A DNA stretch of 64,000 bases, from assembly GCF_004379255.2 (NCBI RefSeq), contig NC_056035.1, positions 17,567,902 through 17,631,901 on the forward strand, written 5' to 3'. Position 1 is the stretch's first letter. Every line of letters starts with the position of its first letter. The DNA is from Salvia splendens. Its lineage: Eukaryota > Streptophyta > Magnoliopsida > Lamiales > Lamiaceae. This document shows, one piece after another, positions 12,825 to 24,763 of this stretch. The notes below the pieces were generated by a model. The model had not been told where the DNA came from and ran no database searches. It worked only from the letters and a program-made list of their open reading frames with translations. The position numbers and the translations under genes were made by a program.

Positions 12825-14490
12825 ACATAAAAGTTTAAAATTATAAATACAAAATAAATGAATATATAAAAACACAAACCATGTATGGCTATATCTTTCA
12901 CTCAACTATTACATACATTAGTACGCACAAAAATAAAATGCATATACAAAATGCACAAATACACACAAAGTGACAAATGACAAAAAAACACTACACAAAC
13001 ATCTAAGCCAAATAGACGTTTTGTTTTGTGAGAGATATATAACAAAGACACATTCAATAAAAACACGTGTAAGATGGGGAGAATCCTCTGCTGTGTTATA
13101 CTATAACATAGCGGGGGTTGCTATGGTTAAACGTAACCACTATCATATGAAAAGCAGTAGTATGGTACATTGAGCGGCACATAGTACTCTATTCTATTTC
13201 GCTCATTGTTTTTTCCCTATTAATTTCTTTAATTAAATATCCGGTGGGCCAATGCAACTTTTTTACAATGAATAGCCTTACTACCAATAAACTTGTAGAG
13301 CTTAATAGAAATTTAAAAAATGAAAACAAATTAGAGAAGATATTGCTTCTTATTGAATGATAGTAGAGTTTGATCTTTAAAAGAATTTAGAATCATAGCA
13401 TAAAAGTATCTAAATTGACCAAATGCACATAGTAATAATTTTTTAAATTTAAACTAAAAATATTGAATGGATTGGTTGACTAAAAAATGTCTTTTAAGAA
13501 ATAGGCCAACATGAGCAAACAAATAAAAAATAAATGTTTTTTCACAATTTAAATTCAATACAGGAAAATATACCTAAACATGAAAAAATAAACTATGAAA
13601 AATTAAAAAATACTTGAAAATTTTATCGTCCCTCTTGAGTTGAAGTAACACCAAATTTACGATCTAATATAAAGAAAATAACGTATAGTATGCGTTCGTA
13701 TTAATAGAAATGTTAAGTGTGATGCAATATTGTTCTTGGTTTGATATTGATATTAATTTACTTTTGCTTCTTTATCATTATTATTTGGTATTTTATTAAT
13801 TATTATTTGGTTTAGGCAAATTTTATTTAAATCTATGATAATATAGTTACATTAACTAAAAAAATACTCCATTATATTTTAATTAACTTTATTATTTAAA
13901 TTTTAATCATATTATAAAAATTTATCGTGTCATATCATATCATATTTTGGTCATGTAATATCATATTTTGGTCGTTAACATGTTAAGCTAAATTGTATTA
14001 TATTTAACTTACAGTTACTAACGGTAGGCTGGCTTTTTTTTGCATGGCACGATACCCCGCACGATCATGTACGATGTTATTGAGTTGGGACCTCATAAGA
14101 ATCCGATGATTTCGTGTTAGGTTAGGGTTTTACATTTATCGGTTGACCTCATAACTGCCAAATCCACACGATTTGTCAAAAAAATAATAAAAACAAAATA
14201 GTAAAATATTTATTGACTGATAAAAAAAGAAGTGCAATTTAATCTACCATGACTGACAAAATACTCACTTCATTCCACTTAAGATGGTCACATTCAAATG
14301 AGATTCCTATTAGAGACATAGGGAGTAATTTGCTGAACTTGGAATTTTGAAAATATACCAGAAGTTTATTTTCTATTAATAATGGAGTGGAGAAATTGCA
14401 AAATGTTGGAGAAGATTGAGCGAAAAAGGTGCCAATCAATAACCCAATATTAAATCCTAAAAAGCTTATTAAACCTAAATATTAGTAGTA
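12825..14490. other. AT-rich region, no gene seen
   Basis: No conserved coding frame, tRNA or clear repeat pair was found. It may be largely the body of the Helitron whose 3' end is at 12796, since such bodies are usually non-coding. Confidence 0.4.
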
Positions 14491-15511
14491 AAATTCAGTT
14501 AACATATTTTAACCCTAAACATAGAGACATTTGAGCGCCGCTTCTTCCTTCACCTTCTCCGTCAATGCCACCACCACTTCCGCCTCCATTACAGTCTTTA
14601 TGGGTGTTACAGTTACCATATGCGGAAGCAAAGTCCCTGAAACAACTTGCTCCGCGCCGAACATATAGCTGCTGCCTCACTCAGCATCATCTCTTCTGAA
14701 GCGAGTGGGGGAGACGGCGGCGCCGCCCCGACCACCCCCGTCGAGCCGCTCGTTCCGCCGTGCCCCGCCTACACCGCTCCTTCCGCTATTTCGCCTGCAA
14801 GCTTCACGCCCGCAGCCGCCTATCGCTCTCTCTGTTTCTCTCCCTAATCGGCGCCGCCCCCCACCACCGCGTTCCCCGCCGCTCCTTCTGCCGATGCCCT
14901 GTTTCCTCCTCATCTCCGGCATCTCTCAACATCCCTCAATTTCTCTCTGCCCGTCTTAGCGCCGCGCCTTCGTCGCCGACCTGCCTGCATTGCTACGTAG
15001 CCGGCCCTCACTTTCTCTCTGCCAGCCACCGCTCCTCTTCCCTCAGTCTTGCCGCCTGTGGTTGGAGCTATCGCCGGATTCCAAAATCCTGCTATGCAGT
15101 CAAAAGATTAGAAAATTAGTCCCAAAAAAGATGCTGATTTAAATGATGGTGTGTGTATAGCAGTCTAGTCTTCTTTGAAAAGCTAATTCTCTGCATTGGA
15201 CCAATTTTTGCCTAGTAAAATCTGGCTTTTTTTTGTCTCAATAGGCGATTTTCTTGCCCATAAGTGCCCACGTGTCAAAAAAATTGCTCTTTTCTATATT
15301 TATAAATGACCAAAAGGGCAAATAAAATTAATTCACAATTTCCCGCCAAAAAGGGCAATATTGACTTTTCATCCAACTGCCACTTTAGATTAGTATAGAT
15401 TGGTTTTTGTTTCAACAATACTACAATAGATTTAATTTATTTGTGATTTATGAATCCTTAAATAAATTGAAGTTGAGATCATAAGAACTAATATTCAAAT
15501 TTTAAACTACA
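14491..15511. other. GC-rich segment of unknown nature
   Basis: From about 14535 to 15110 the composition switches abruptly to GC-rich, proline/arginine/serine-biased frames on both strands (for example 14760..15119 plus and 14677..14922 minus). None has a domain I recognise, a consistent splice pattern or preferred strand. It could be a captured 5' UTR or gene fragment, or low-complexity DNA. From 15110 to 15510 I see nothing identifiable. Confidence 0.3.
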
Positions 15512-17237
15512 AGAGCATCCACATCCGTGCTCTTGCCAACGAGCAAGGATATGGGCCCACCTCCACTTTTACTCTCTGCTTTTAGGTAAGAGCACAACAC
15601 TCACATCTGTGCTCTTCCGCAAGGACAAGCACAAGAGTCCCACCATTCTATTATTCAATTTAAATAAAAACATTTCCACAAAATTAAAATACATTAAAAT
15701 TACCCGAAATAATATTATAAATTAAAAAAAATAAAAATTACATAATTAAACTCCTAAAAAATAAAAATTACTGATTAAGCCTAAAAATACCCCCGTGGAA
15801 GACTATTCATCCGGCTCTACCCTCAATGTTCTTTGGAGACCCCGTATCATTGCCACATGCGATCGAAGTTGCTCGGGGATCATATTTGACCTATCGGCCA
15901 AATTGAGTTGGGCCAAAATCCCCCACAACGAGTTGGTGGGGGGTTGAGGTGGCACATAGGGAGAGGGAGCGGGTTCGAGAGCGGATGGAGTCGCGGCATG
16001 ACGGCGGTTGGCCGCCGCCTTCTTCCTTCCTTGCGGCCGGCATTGGGAACACTCGGGCCGGCGTCGGGGCTACCCAAGTTAGCTCTGGCAAGTTGGCTAG
16101 CCACATCTTCGGAGCCGGCGTCGGATAGGGATACGGACCTCGACCGTTTTGGAGGAGGAGCTAGAGGAGGATGATACGCCTCCCCTATACTTCGGATGCG
16201 ACTGTGTCTCCTGCCAAATGTTGAGGTACTTGAACGACTTGTAGTTGATGGATTGGTAGGTCGCCAACGCGGCACTGATGATGTCGACCTCGCTTCGGCC
16301 GCTCCCCGCCGACCGCTCTTCCTGGAGGTATTCCGTGGAACTTTTGGATTTCTTCGTTGGCTTTGTATGTGGCATTGCGCACAATACTCTCGTTGCGCTC
16401 GATTGTTCCAGCCGACCGATTTTGATTGTACCGGCGACAGATGTGCCACCAATAATGGTCACCGGATTGGTTCGTGCCAACCTCCGGATCTTCGAAGATT
16501 GACAAGAACGCTTTAAATAATTGCTCCATCTCTCCCGGAGTGTACGGGGTGCGGACACCGCGAGTAGGAAGAGGAGGAGTTTGAGAGGGGCCGCCCCCTC
16601 CCACTCTAGGCACAGATGGCTCGGGTGTCCACCCGTATTGCCCTTCGGGGGCATCTTGGTCGTCGATCAGGTAAGGCCGGTAGCCACCCGGTACTTGCGA
16701 ACCTTGGGTTTGATGAGGGGCCGAATATTCCGTTTTCGGACTAGGAAATGGTTATGAACCAAACCAATCGGGGTTTCAACCGTGGGAGCCGGATGGGTGA
16801 TCACCGGAGCCGGACATTGTTTTGTTGTAAGAGTGAAAGAAAGATTGAGAATTGAGAATGAAAATGAGTGAATTTAGATGAGAATTGTGTAGTGTGGTTT
16901 CAATTTTTGGGTGTGGAAGTGATGGTATTTATAGATGAAAATGTGTATTCTTGGAGAAAAAAATCTGAAAAATAAATTAAAAGTTGGTAGAAAACGGATA
17001 TAATTCTTTAGGAAGTGAGTTTTTTTTTTTAATTGGATTTTTTAATTAAAATCTGATTTTTTTTTAAAAAATTCAAATTGCCAACGGCATATGGAAGGCT
17101 GCCACGTACGCTGCTCGCTGGCACGGACGTGCTCGATACATCGCCGCGCCAACGGCAAGAGCGGAGCTGCGGACAGCGGTGCCGTGCCGCTGGCACGGAC
17201 GGACGGACGCCGTCCTGCTCACCGCTGCGGATGCTCT
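15512..17237. mobile_element. PIF/Harbinger-like element
   Basis: The element opens with AGAGCATCCACATCCGTGC and closes with CACCGCTGCGGATGCTCT, so GAGCATCC and its inverse bound 1.73 kb. The interior is GC-richer than the surroundings and holds one decayed gene of the SANT/Myb-like type that accompanies plant PIF/Harbinger elements. No DDE transposase is present. A clean 3-bp target duplication is not evident. Confidence 0.65.
15803..16817 (-). pseudogene. Harbinger-associated SANT/Myb-like gene, broken
   Basis: Read from 16817 leftwards this resembles the plant proteins often annotated as glutathione S-transferase T3-like or Myb/SANT-like, which accompany Harbinger transposons. Recognisable blocks are the trihelix-like YTPGEMEQLFKAFL with EDPEVGTNQSG, then IVRNATYKANEEIQKFHG, a Lys/Ser-rich stretch with SINYKSFKYLNIW, and a C-terminal helix ending at the stop near 15803. 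It is not translatable as one frame: an in-frame TGA appears about 13 codons after the start and the conserved blocks lie in different frames. It is therefore a relic. Confidence 0.7.
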
Positions 17238-17396
17238 AATTAGTCAAAAAATAAATCCATCCATTTACAAATAAATGCCAATTATTTGGGTTCAACAAAA
17301 TCCAACTATATTTCCTGAAAAAGAGAAGCACTATTTCCGCCTTTGGGTTAAGAAGTTACAGTGAGCATGAAATGGAAGCAAGAAAATCCCTATCTA

Positions 17397-20300
17397 TCAA
17401 TCATCTTCAATATCTTTGTCCAAAGAGGAAGAGAGAAAGCTCAAGATGAATCCATCAACATCTCCTTGCAGGACGGAATCCGGATCCGAAACCTCGTACT
17501 CGGTCCGATGATCCTTCACCATTCTATAAGGCTGCCAAAAAGAAAGAAGATTGATCAGTGAGGGAGAGAGCAATTTAGTGAAGAAGAAGAAGAAGAAGAT
17601 GTTGAGAAGCATACGTGGAGCACGTAAGACCGGATCTGGCTACCGAAGTTTATGTCAGTGAGTGACTGCGTGTGCTCTGCGTTTATCTGCGCTTGACGAA
17701 CAATTTCAAGCTGGTCCAGCCGCGACTGGAGCACGGCCATTGCAGACGCCTTGTTCTGGTGCTGAGACCTGCATTTTCGGACATGTTTTTACCTTAAAAT
17801 GGTATTGCATTTTGAAAAGGTGAAAAATTGACAACATTCGGAATGTGTGCCTCTTATGAAAATGCACAAGGTTGCATCTGTACCTTTCGTTTTGACTAGA
17901 GGCGGTGACTCCAGTTGGGATATGAGTGATCCGTACAGCGCTGTCAGTTGTGTTAGCGTGCTGGCCCCCAGGGCCCCCGGATCGATACCGCTCAATGCGT
18001 AGGTCGGATTCGTTGATTTGGACATGGGAAAAATCGTCACCTAGGATTGGGATTACAGCTACGGAAGCGAAGGAGGTGTGCCTGCGCTTATTACTGTCGA
18101 ACGGAGAGATACGCACAAGACGATGTGCCCCGACTTCTGCTTTGGCATATCCATATGCATAATCGCCGTCAACCTTGATTGTCGCTCTCTGAAAGTCAGA
18201 GATTTAAGGAGACAAACGAAACAGGCAAAATTAGAATGATGTAATAACAAAAAAGATTCAAGTTCAAATTTTGTTGTTATCCATTATAAAGCACTTGTTT
18301 TTCATGGAAGAGAACAGACATAACTGATAATGATGAAGCTCCATCACCTATTCAACAGATTTACCGTGAAAACATTCTCGTGATCTATTAACAAAAAAGG
18401 ACAGAACAGATCAATGGTTTCCGGAGTAGGGATTTTGAAGCATACATTACTTGAATACGTGGACGTTCAAGTTTATTGTTCAAGTTAGTATAAGGAGTTA
18501 AGACATAAGAGCATGAACACCTTGATTCCTGCCAATTCGCCTGGAATTTCCTCAACAACAGTAACTCTAAAATGACGATTTTCAGCCCACCTTTTGTACA
18601 TCTGCATGACCATTGAAGCCCAGTCCATGCTCTCAGTACCACCTGCTCCAGCTTGAACCTAGAGTTAGCACTAAGTGGTGTCAACATTCGGCTTCACAAT
18701 GTATCAAAACAAATTTCCAGTATGAGACAAAGCAAAACAGGTTCCAAACCCAATGCAAAAAAGTATAAGTCCGTGCAAAGGGTAAATTTCACAAACAATC
18801 ACATAGTAATATGTTGGAGGCTCAACTGAAAATGCAGTAAAAGATGTGACTGGATTATCAATAAATATTATGCTACCTCAATCTTAAACCATCTCTTTTC
18901 CTTTCTCCTTTCTCCCATTTTTCATGTTTTCTCATGGCAGTATCCCAAGGCTATGGACTAGTTTCTTAAGCAACATAACTATGGTTATGTAGTTTCTTTC
19001 ACAAAGCACTTCCACACCAACAAATTTTTTGCTTGTTACTTTTGGAAGTACTTTGACTCTAACCAGAAATGCATGTCAAAACTCAATTTGAAAAGGTATA
19101 AGCTTTAGAGGCCTTAAATAAGAGTCTATCTTTCTGACTTTAAATACAAGAGATTCAGAGAAAAGAGAAGATAGTGAAGGATAGAAAGAAGAAGACATAA
19201 AAAGTAGAAACTGCTACAGGGGAGCCTGAAGGAATTGGAAACAAAACAGTAATATCAAACAAAAGGAAACAGGAAAAATGAAAGAGATAAAGGGAAAACA
19301 TAAAATATGGAGTAGGATCAATCATTTAATGCTTCAACAATGTGATTTTCATGCTCATTTTTCCAATCCATAAAAACAAGTATGCTAGCTAAAAATTTTC
19401 CCTCAACCGATCATGTGAGCAAGGGTGATCATTGAAAAGCATTCACATCATTCTATTTTATATTCATCTATCATGAACTCATTAGAACCAAAAGAGTAAA
19501 CTAGCCTTAGATATGAATGATGATGCAAGGTAGGATGTCCTTAAAATATAAAACTTGGTCAAGGCAAGTAAAAAAATTATAAGTATATTAAGAAAAAACT
19601 GACAAATTTACCTCTATGAAGCAAGGACATGGGTCATGCTCCCCAGCTAACAAAGCTTCAAGCTCCTTTTCTTTGAGATGCCTTCTTAGGACAAGTAGAG
19701 CATTCAAGGATTCCTGGAACAGATAGAACAAATGAGTAGGCAAGGGCATGAAATCATTGGTCAAAAAGTTAAGGCACCCTTAAATTTTTACTGGAACAGA
19801 AAGTATATTATATGCGAACAATAGAATTACTGCCATAAGAAAAGCATATTTTTATACTATTTTTACTGGAGTGGAATGAAATTTAACCTATTGATTTCCT
19901 TTTATTTCATTGATTAGCCTTGAACAAGTCATATTTATGTTGCTTCCACCCCTCCGACAGCTTGAAATATGACTCTACAGGATAACAACTGATATCATGC
20001 AACAAGCCCCTTCTCAATCTCGGATGCATTATCCAAAGATTTTACATAATGTATAACGAACATTTCCATTAACACTTCAGGTATATTTCAAGGTGGAAAA
20101 AATCATCATATAGCACCTGCCCTCGGCATTCATTAATCATATGATAAACTTATCATTAGGTTATCGGCAGTGAAAGGAAAAATCCTAGAAGTTTCGTTAA
20201 AGGTCAAATAATTACTGCTGTATTGTTTTATGCTAGAATAAAAGTAATGCAAAGCCATAAAGAAATATATATGTGCCTATAAGGAGAAAAACTGAGTCCC

Positions 20301-21183
20301 CACCGATTCCAATTCTGCATCATTCTCCTCCCGAGCAAGCTTTATCATATCAACATGTTCAAAAAGCTCTTGCTCAAAAGCATTAACCTCTTTCATTTTT
20401 CCCATAACTGAGCCGTGCTCACGACTTATCTTTCCTGCATGAGAAGGATTATCCCACAAATCTGGCTTATCCAACTCTTTTGATAACACCTCCAGTTTAG
20501 ATATCAACTTTTTCCACTGGCAAAATACAAAGTAAATGTCATAACTCCTCATAACAAACTAATAGAATCAAATAGATAAAAATCAGCACACGCATAAACT
20601 ACTTTGCAAAATCACAAATTCATTATGCGCCAGGACTCCAACACAGTCAAACATCAGAGATTAATTTTACTCAATCACAAAAAAACTCGACCAATCAAAA
20701 TAACGCCAACAGAAGTATCAATTAGATCTTTTAAAACTAAAATTCACAATCAACTATTGTGATCCAAAGACACGAAGCTGTTTCAAATCACAAACATACT
20801 CTTAGGCGCTTCTTGATAAGGTGAATGGACTGCGCAATGGCAGCCGCGTGACTCTTCCAATCGCTCTCGTTTTCATCATAAATCACCCAATTGTTTGCAA
20901 TGATTCCTCCCACCGTCAGCCCGTCGGAAGTGGATGCTTCAGCAGCAGCCTGAGAGCTCAAGAATCGCATAAAATTTGATCCCCTCCATTTCGCATCAAA
21001 TGACGAAAAGAGTCCAATATTTTTGTCGGCTCCAATTGCAGAACGAGGAGCTGTATGATTGCAGGCGGGGCTAGAAGAATAGTGAAATTGGTGTTCAGAG
21101 ACAGAATTCAATAAACAGCTCGGAGTGATCGAACTATGAAGTCGGATTTTACGGCATAATCTTTTCTGTATCAAAGACCACAT
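17397..21183 (-). CDS. Mitochondrial peptide chain release factor 2 (RF2 type)
   Basis: The product hydrolyses peptidyl-tRNA at stop codons in an organelle. Seven exons join in frame: 20800..21183, 20304..20516, 19612..19713, 18521..18658, 17884..18188, 17615..17768 and 17397..17531, giving 476 aa. The tripeptide SPF in [12 protein letters not shown] is the RF2-type stop-reading motif for UAA/UGA, and [18 protein letters not shown] carries the catalytic GGQ. The basic, serine-rich N-terminus ([18 protein letters not shown]) looks mitochondrial. The [14 protein letters not shown] form matches the Arabidopsis mitochondrial RF2 (At1g56350) better than plastid HCF109, which has GAGGQNVN at this place. 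The gene looks intact. A Mutator-like element begins about 160 bp upstream of its start codon. Confidence 0.92.
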
Positions 21184-21398
21184 TTTTTTCGAACAGGATT
21201 AATGTGACGGATTCATAAAGATTTATTTGGGTGTTCAATCGAGAATTAGTGTGAGGTTTTGACGAAGGGTTTAAGTAAATTTTAGGAAGTGCAGAACGGG
21301 AAAGGCAAAGAATGGAGTTCTTTCATTTTTTTTTTCTATGATAGCAATAGAGTTCCATTTTAATGAAAGAGTATAGTGTTCTTCCGATTTAGGGAGTA

Positions 21399-21540
21399 AC
21401 TGCATAATGGTTATGCGTCATTATTAATAAAACGCACAACCCTTATGCGTCTTCTGTTAGTGACGCACAACCATTATGCGTCGTTAAAGACGCATAAATG
21501 TTATGCGTCTTAGTGTAATGACGCATAACGGTTATGCGTC
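21399..21540. repeat. Left iteron array, five 21-bp palindromes
   Basis: Units begin at 21399, 21431, 21462, 21489 and 21520, each a variant of GACGCATAA-nnn-TTATGCGTC. Spacings are 32, 31, 27 and 31 bp. They sit just inside the left TIR and probably bind a transposase. Confidence 0.85.
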
Positions 21541-21830
21541 TTTCAGTCAGGTTTTAACCACAGAATGCAGAAGCAGCGCACAGAATACACTTTCAATTCC
21601 TCTCTCGATTTCCGGCGATTTCCAACGTTTTCTCCATAAGATCCGGTAATTGTTCTTCAATTTAGCTACATTCATCATTATTCATGTTTATTTTGATTTC
21701 ATTTGTTAGTTTTACCCAATTTATTAAATTATGGCTTGTAGGAAAAATGTCTATAATTGTTGTTTTTTTAAATGTTTTTTATGCAGAAATCATGCAAGTA
21801 TTTGTGAGTTTGTATTGAGGTGGTAGAGTA

Positions 21831-22064
21831 GTGCAACTACCACATATGGGTATTGGTTATGAACCACCTCGTGCGAGGAGCTCGATCATATTAAATTCAT
21901 GTGTTTCTTATTCTGAATTGGTAGCAATGATCTGTGATGCCATGAGAATATATATGAACCAACACACAATTGAATTATTATGGAGACAATATATAGTCTT
22001 TGCTTCCGGTATGAGTTATACATGTTCTGTGATTTGCAATGATGAATACGCTGGTAGCGGTTAA
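21831..22064 (+). pseudogene. Mutator transposase-like N-terminal fragment
   Basis: A 77-codon open stretch contains VSYSELVAMICDAM followed by HTIELLWRQYI, a pattern I associate with the N-terminal PB1-like region of plant MULE proteins. It stops at TAA at 22062..22064, where the sequence switches to an oppositely oriented remnant. No catalytic DDE or zinc-finger part follows. The family call rests on memory of the pattern and is moderate. Confidence 0.45.
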
Positions 22065-22370
22065 ATTGTGGGCAAACGCGTCCAGCCTCGTGTGCCTCGA
22101 CAAATGACCAGCACACCAAATAAGTGTCGCACAAGAAGGATGCAGTCGAATCAATGCAGTAATCAGGCAGGATACAATTTGCATACGGTGTCCACAGAAA
22201 CTACAAAAAAATAATATAAAAATCACAATTAATTTCATACTATAGTACATTCATTAACTAAGACAACAAAAATAAATTTCACCTGGCCGGGACGAATCAG
22301 TGATAATTGATCACGATAATGAGCTACTGAATGTCGGGGAGCATTTCCAATTTCAGTAACTCCGTGCCAC
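22030..22370 (-). pseudogene. Plant mobile domain (PMD) fragment
   Basis: Two exon-like blocks, 22283..22370 and about 22030..22200 with GT-AG borders, read WHGVTEIGNAPRHSVAHYR and then FLWTPYANCILPDYC followed by FVEAHEAGRVCPQF. This is the plant mobile domain, found in MAIN/MAIL proteins, in long-form serine/threonine phosphatase 7-like proteins and in many MULEs. Only part of the domain remains. It ends tail to tail against the plus-strand fragment. Confidence 0.65.
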
Positions 22371-22434
22371 CTATACACAATATTAATGTCAAAAGATACC
22401 AAAAAAATACATAATTAAGTGAGTTAATGTAAAA

Positions 22435-22642
22435 GACGCATAAGTGTTATACGTCGCTAAGAAAAGACGCATAAGTGTTATGCGTCGCTAGGGAAAGACG
22501 CATAAGTGTTACGCGTCATTTAAGAAAGACGCACAATGCTTATGCGTCACTAAATAAAGACGCATAATGCTTATGCGTCATTTAAAAAAGACGCATGATG
22601 GTTATGCGTGTCTCTATTAACGACGCATAACAGTTATGCGTC
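22435..22642. repeat. Right iteron array, seven 21-bp palindromes at 31-bp steps
   Basis: Units begin at 22435, 22466, 22497, 22528, 22559, 22590 and 22622. Spacing is exactly 31 bp five times and then 32. Each is GACGCATAA-nnn-TTATGCGTC or a close variant, while the 10-bp linkers are not conserved. Regular 31-bp phasing is about three DNA helical turns. Confidence 0.9.
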
Positions 22643-22700
22643 ACTCCCTGAGTCGGAATACAACTAAAACGCTTCATTAAAATGGAATTCCATTAACATG

Positions 22701-23289
22701 CATTACCAAAAAAAGAATTTTTCCGCAAAGAATACGACGGCGTTATGAAAATTATACTCTCAATCCTTTTTTTTCCTTTACCTATTTTCATTTTTAAGAT
22801 AAATTGTTAGGCCATATAATAGAACAAGGAGGTAATAGAATGAAGATGAGAATCAGGATTAGAATGAAGATGATAATTTCGGGATTACAATGAAATGATA
22901 ATTTGTGCAAAGAATATAAAGGGAATTAAATTGTTATTCCTATTGATTTCATTCATTTTGCTTGGTAACTACTCTGTAATAATAGAATGAAAAATTGTGC
23001 TTGCATCTGACCTATCGGTTAAAGGGGAAGTATCTTACCAATTGAGTTGCGCTTCATTGTCAGTGTGTGTAAGTGTGTATAGTGTTTGGAAAAAAAATTT
23101 ATTATTGTAATTTTTATAATTAATATATTTAAAAATTTTATAGTAGTATTTTTTATTTTAGTTATTGCAAAACTAAAGTGAGGGTTTAAGGTTTAGGCAC
23201 TTAGGGTTAGGGTTTCTCAATACTAAAGAGAGAGGGAGAAAATAACATATCAAGTACCTAGATATTCCATTTTTATAAAAGTCTGAAAA
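22701..23289. other. Spacer between MULE and Gypsy LTR
   Basis: AT-rich sequence with GAATGAAGATGA-like words around 22840-22880. No gene or complete element was recognised. Confidence 0.4.
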
Positions 23290-24701
23290 TGTCACACCTC
23301 AACCCCTCTGACGTATACTCTTATAATAAATAACTCCCTTATCATAAAAGCAATTAAAACCCATGTCTAATTCATAGAACACCCATATTATATAAGTTCA
23401 AACCAACACTTATCCGATACATATTTCAAAAATATCATGTAAAGTAGTGGAACCCACTCACCACTCTATGTACTATACATTTATCTACATGCAAAAATGA
23501 TGAGGAGGAGAAGGTTGCCAATATGCGTCAGCCGCCGAACCTGATAACACGTGGAGTTCCTATAACTCACGTCAGTCAAAACATTACTGTTATCCTATTC
23601 CTGAAAATTTAGTGGTTTATATGAGCCACAACTCAGTATATATAAATTTCCACCTTTAATCTCACATGATACAAACATCAAGCATATTCTTTCATCAATA
23701 CATATAATCAGAAACAATATGTACCATAATTTAAAAAAAACAAATCATTTCATGTTCATATGCATATGTCATTCTATTCAGTTTATTATTTTGTAACAGT
23801 CAAGCCTGGTATCTGCCCGGGATTCCTCTATGACCCGAAGGTCTCTCTGTAATTGGACTCATAGGTCCCTCTGTATTTGGACTCATAGGTCCCTCTGTAT
23901 TTGACCCGAAGGTCCCTCTGTATTTGGACTCATAGGTTCCTCTAAAATTTCAGATCCAGTACAAGGCTGTCACAGATCCTCTTTAATCCAATGATTCACA
24001 TAATCAGTATCATAAACATATCATTTGCACCAATAACATATCCATATCATATTTCACCATCTATATCAAATAACACATAATCATATTGGATCCCATCATA
24101 TAATCAAATCATTCATTTTGTTTAACACCTAGCAAAGAAGCAAATAAAACATGTAAAATTAAAAGTGTGATTTATACATACCTAATTAAAACAGATAATC
24201 TAACCGAGTTTTTTTTATTCCATCTCCGGTTCCATAGCCATCAATCTCGAAACTGAAAATATACGTGAATTTCTTCTCAATTCCAACCCTCTCGTTTTTT
24301 TTTCTTTTTTTCTCCCAAAAGTTCCTTTCAGTTTTATTCTCCGACTCCCCCTAGCTAAACTCATCTCCTCCCTACGATTATTATTTTTATTATTTTATAT
24401 CCTCCATAAACCGACTCCCCTTTATTTAAAATAAAGAAGTGTACTTCCTATATTATTTCCACCACTTAACTCTATTCCATTTATAATTATATACTTACAC
24501 GTGTGACTCCATAGTGAGTCCTTATCCTTAATATTCATATTCATGCATGCACATATATATATAAATAAATATTACATGCACAGTACTGTACTTATATATA
24601 TGTATTCCATACATGCACAATCACTTAATCTACTAAATTATACGTATAATACATATAATTAGGCTAACTTAAATAGCTAACTAACTATATATTTATGTTT
24701 C

Positions 24702-24760
<59 letters not shown>
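23290..24760 (-). repeat. Gypsy left (3') LTR, first part
   Basis: Collinear with 42378..43870 of the right LTR. It includes a minisatellite of alternating GACCCGAAGGTC / GGACTCATAGGTC blocks near 23820-23945 and ends in the LTR's own (TA)n tract, where nested elements begin. The array order differs slightly between the two LTRs. Confidence 0.9.
24706..24760. repeat. (TA)n microsatellite, left border of element A
   Basis: A pure TA run belonging to the Gypsy LTR, as shown by the same tract at the same LTR position at 43822. Element A follows at once with GGGGAGC. Confidence 0.95.

Positions 24761-24763
<3 letters not shown>

Larger units (their letters stand above)
21345..22700. mobile_element. 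Mutator-like element with phased palindromic iterons
   Basis: Near-identical inverted ends include TTCCATTTTAATGAA (from 21352) and its inverse TTCATTAAAATGGAA near 22672, followed inward by arrays of the 21-bp palindrome GACGCATAA-nnn-TTATGCGTC. The interior holds two opposed coding remnants, one resembling the N-terminus of a Mutator transposase-like protein (plus) and one a plant mobile domain protein (minus). Long TIRs and a plant mobile domain partner fit a MULE. I could not settle the target duplication, so the outer borders are good to about 10 bp. Confidence 0.65.

Noticed and set aside
13387..13400. Possible 5' TC end of the Helitron (inverse of ACTCTACTATC region)
   Set aside because: Only a loose resemblance to plant Helitron 5' ends; not strong enough to set the border.
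21399..22642. CRISPR-like array of palindromic repeats with regular spacing
   Set aside because: This is plant nuclear DNA; units are palindromic, lie in opposed TIRs and have 10-bp linkers rather than spacers. A transposon iteron array fits.
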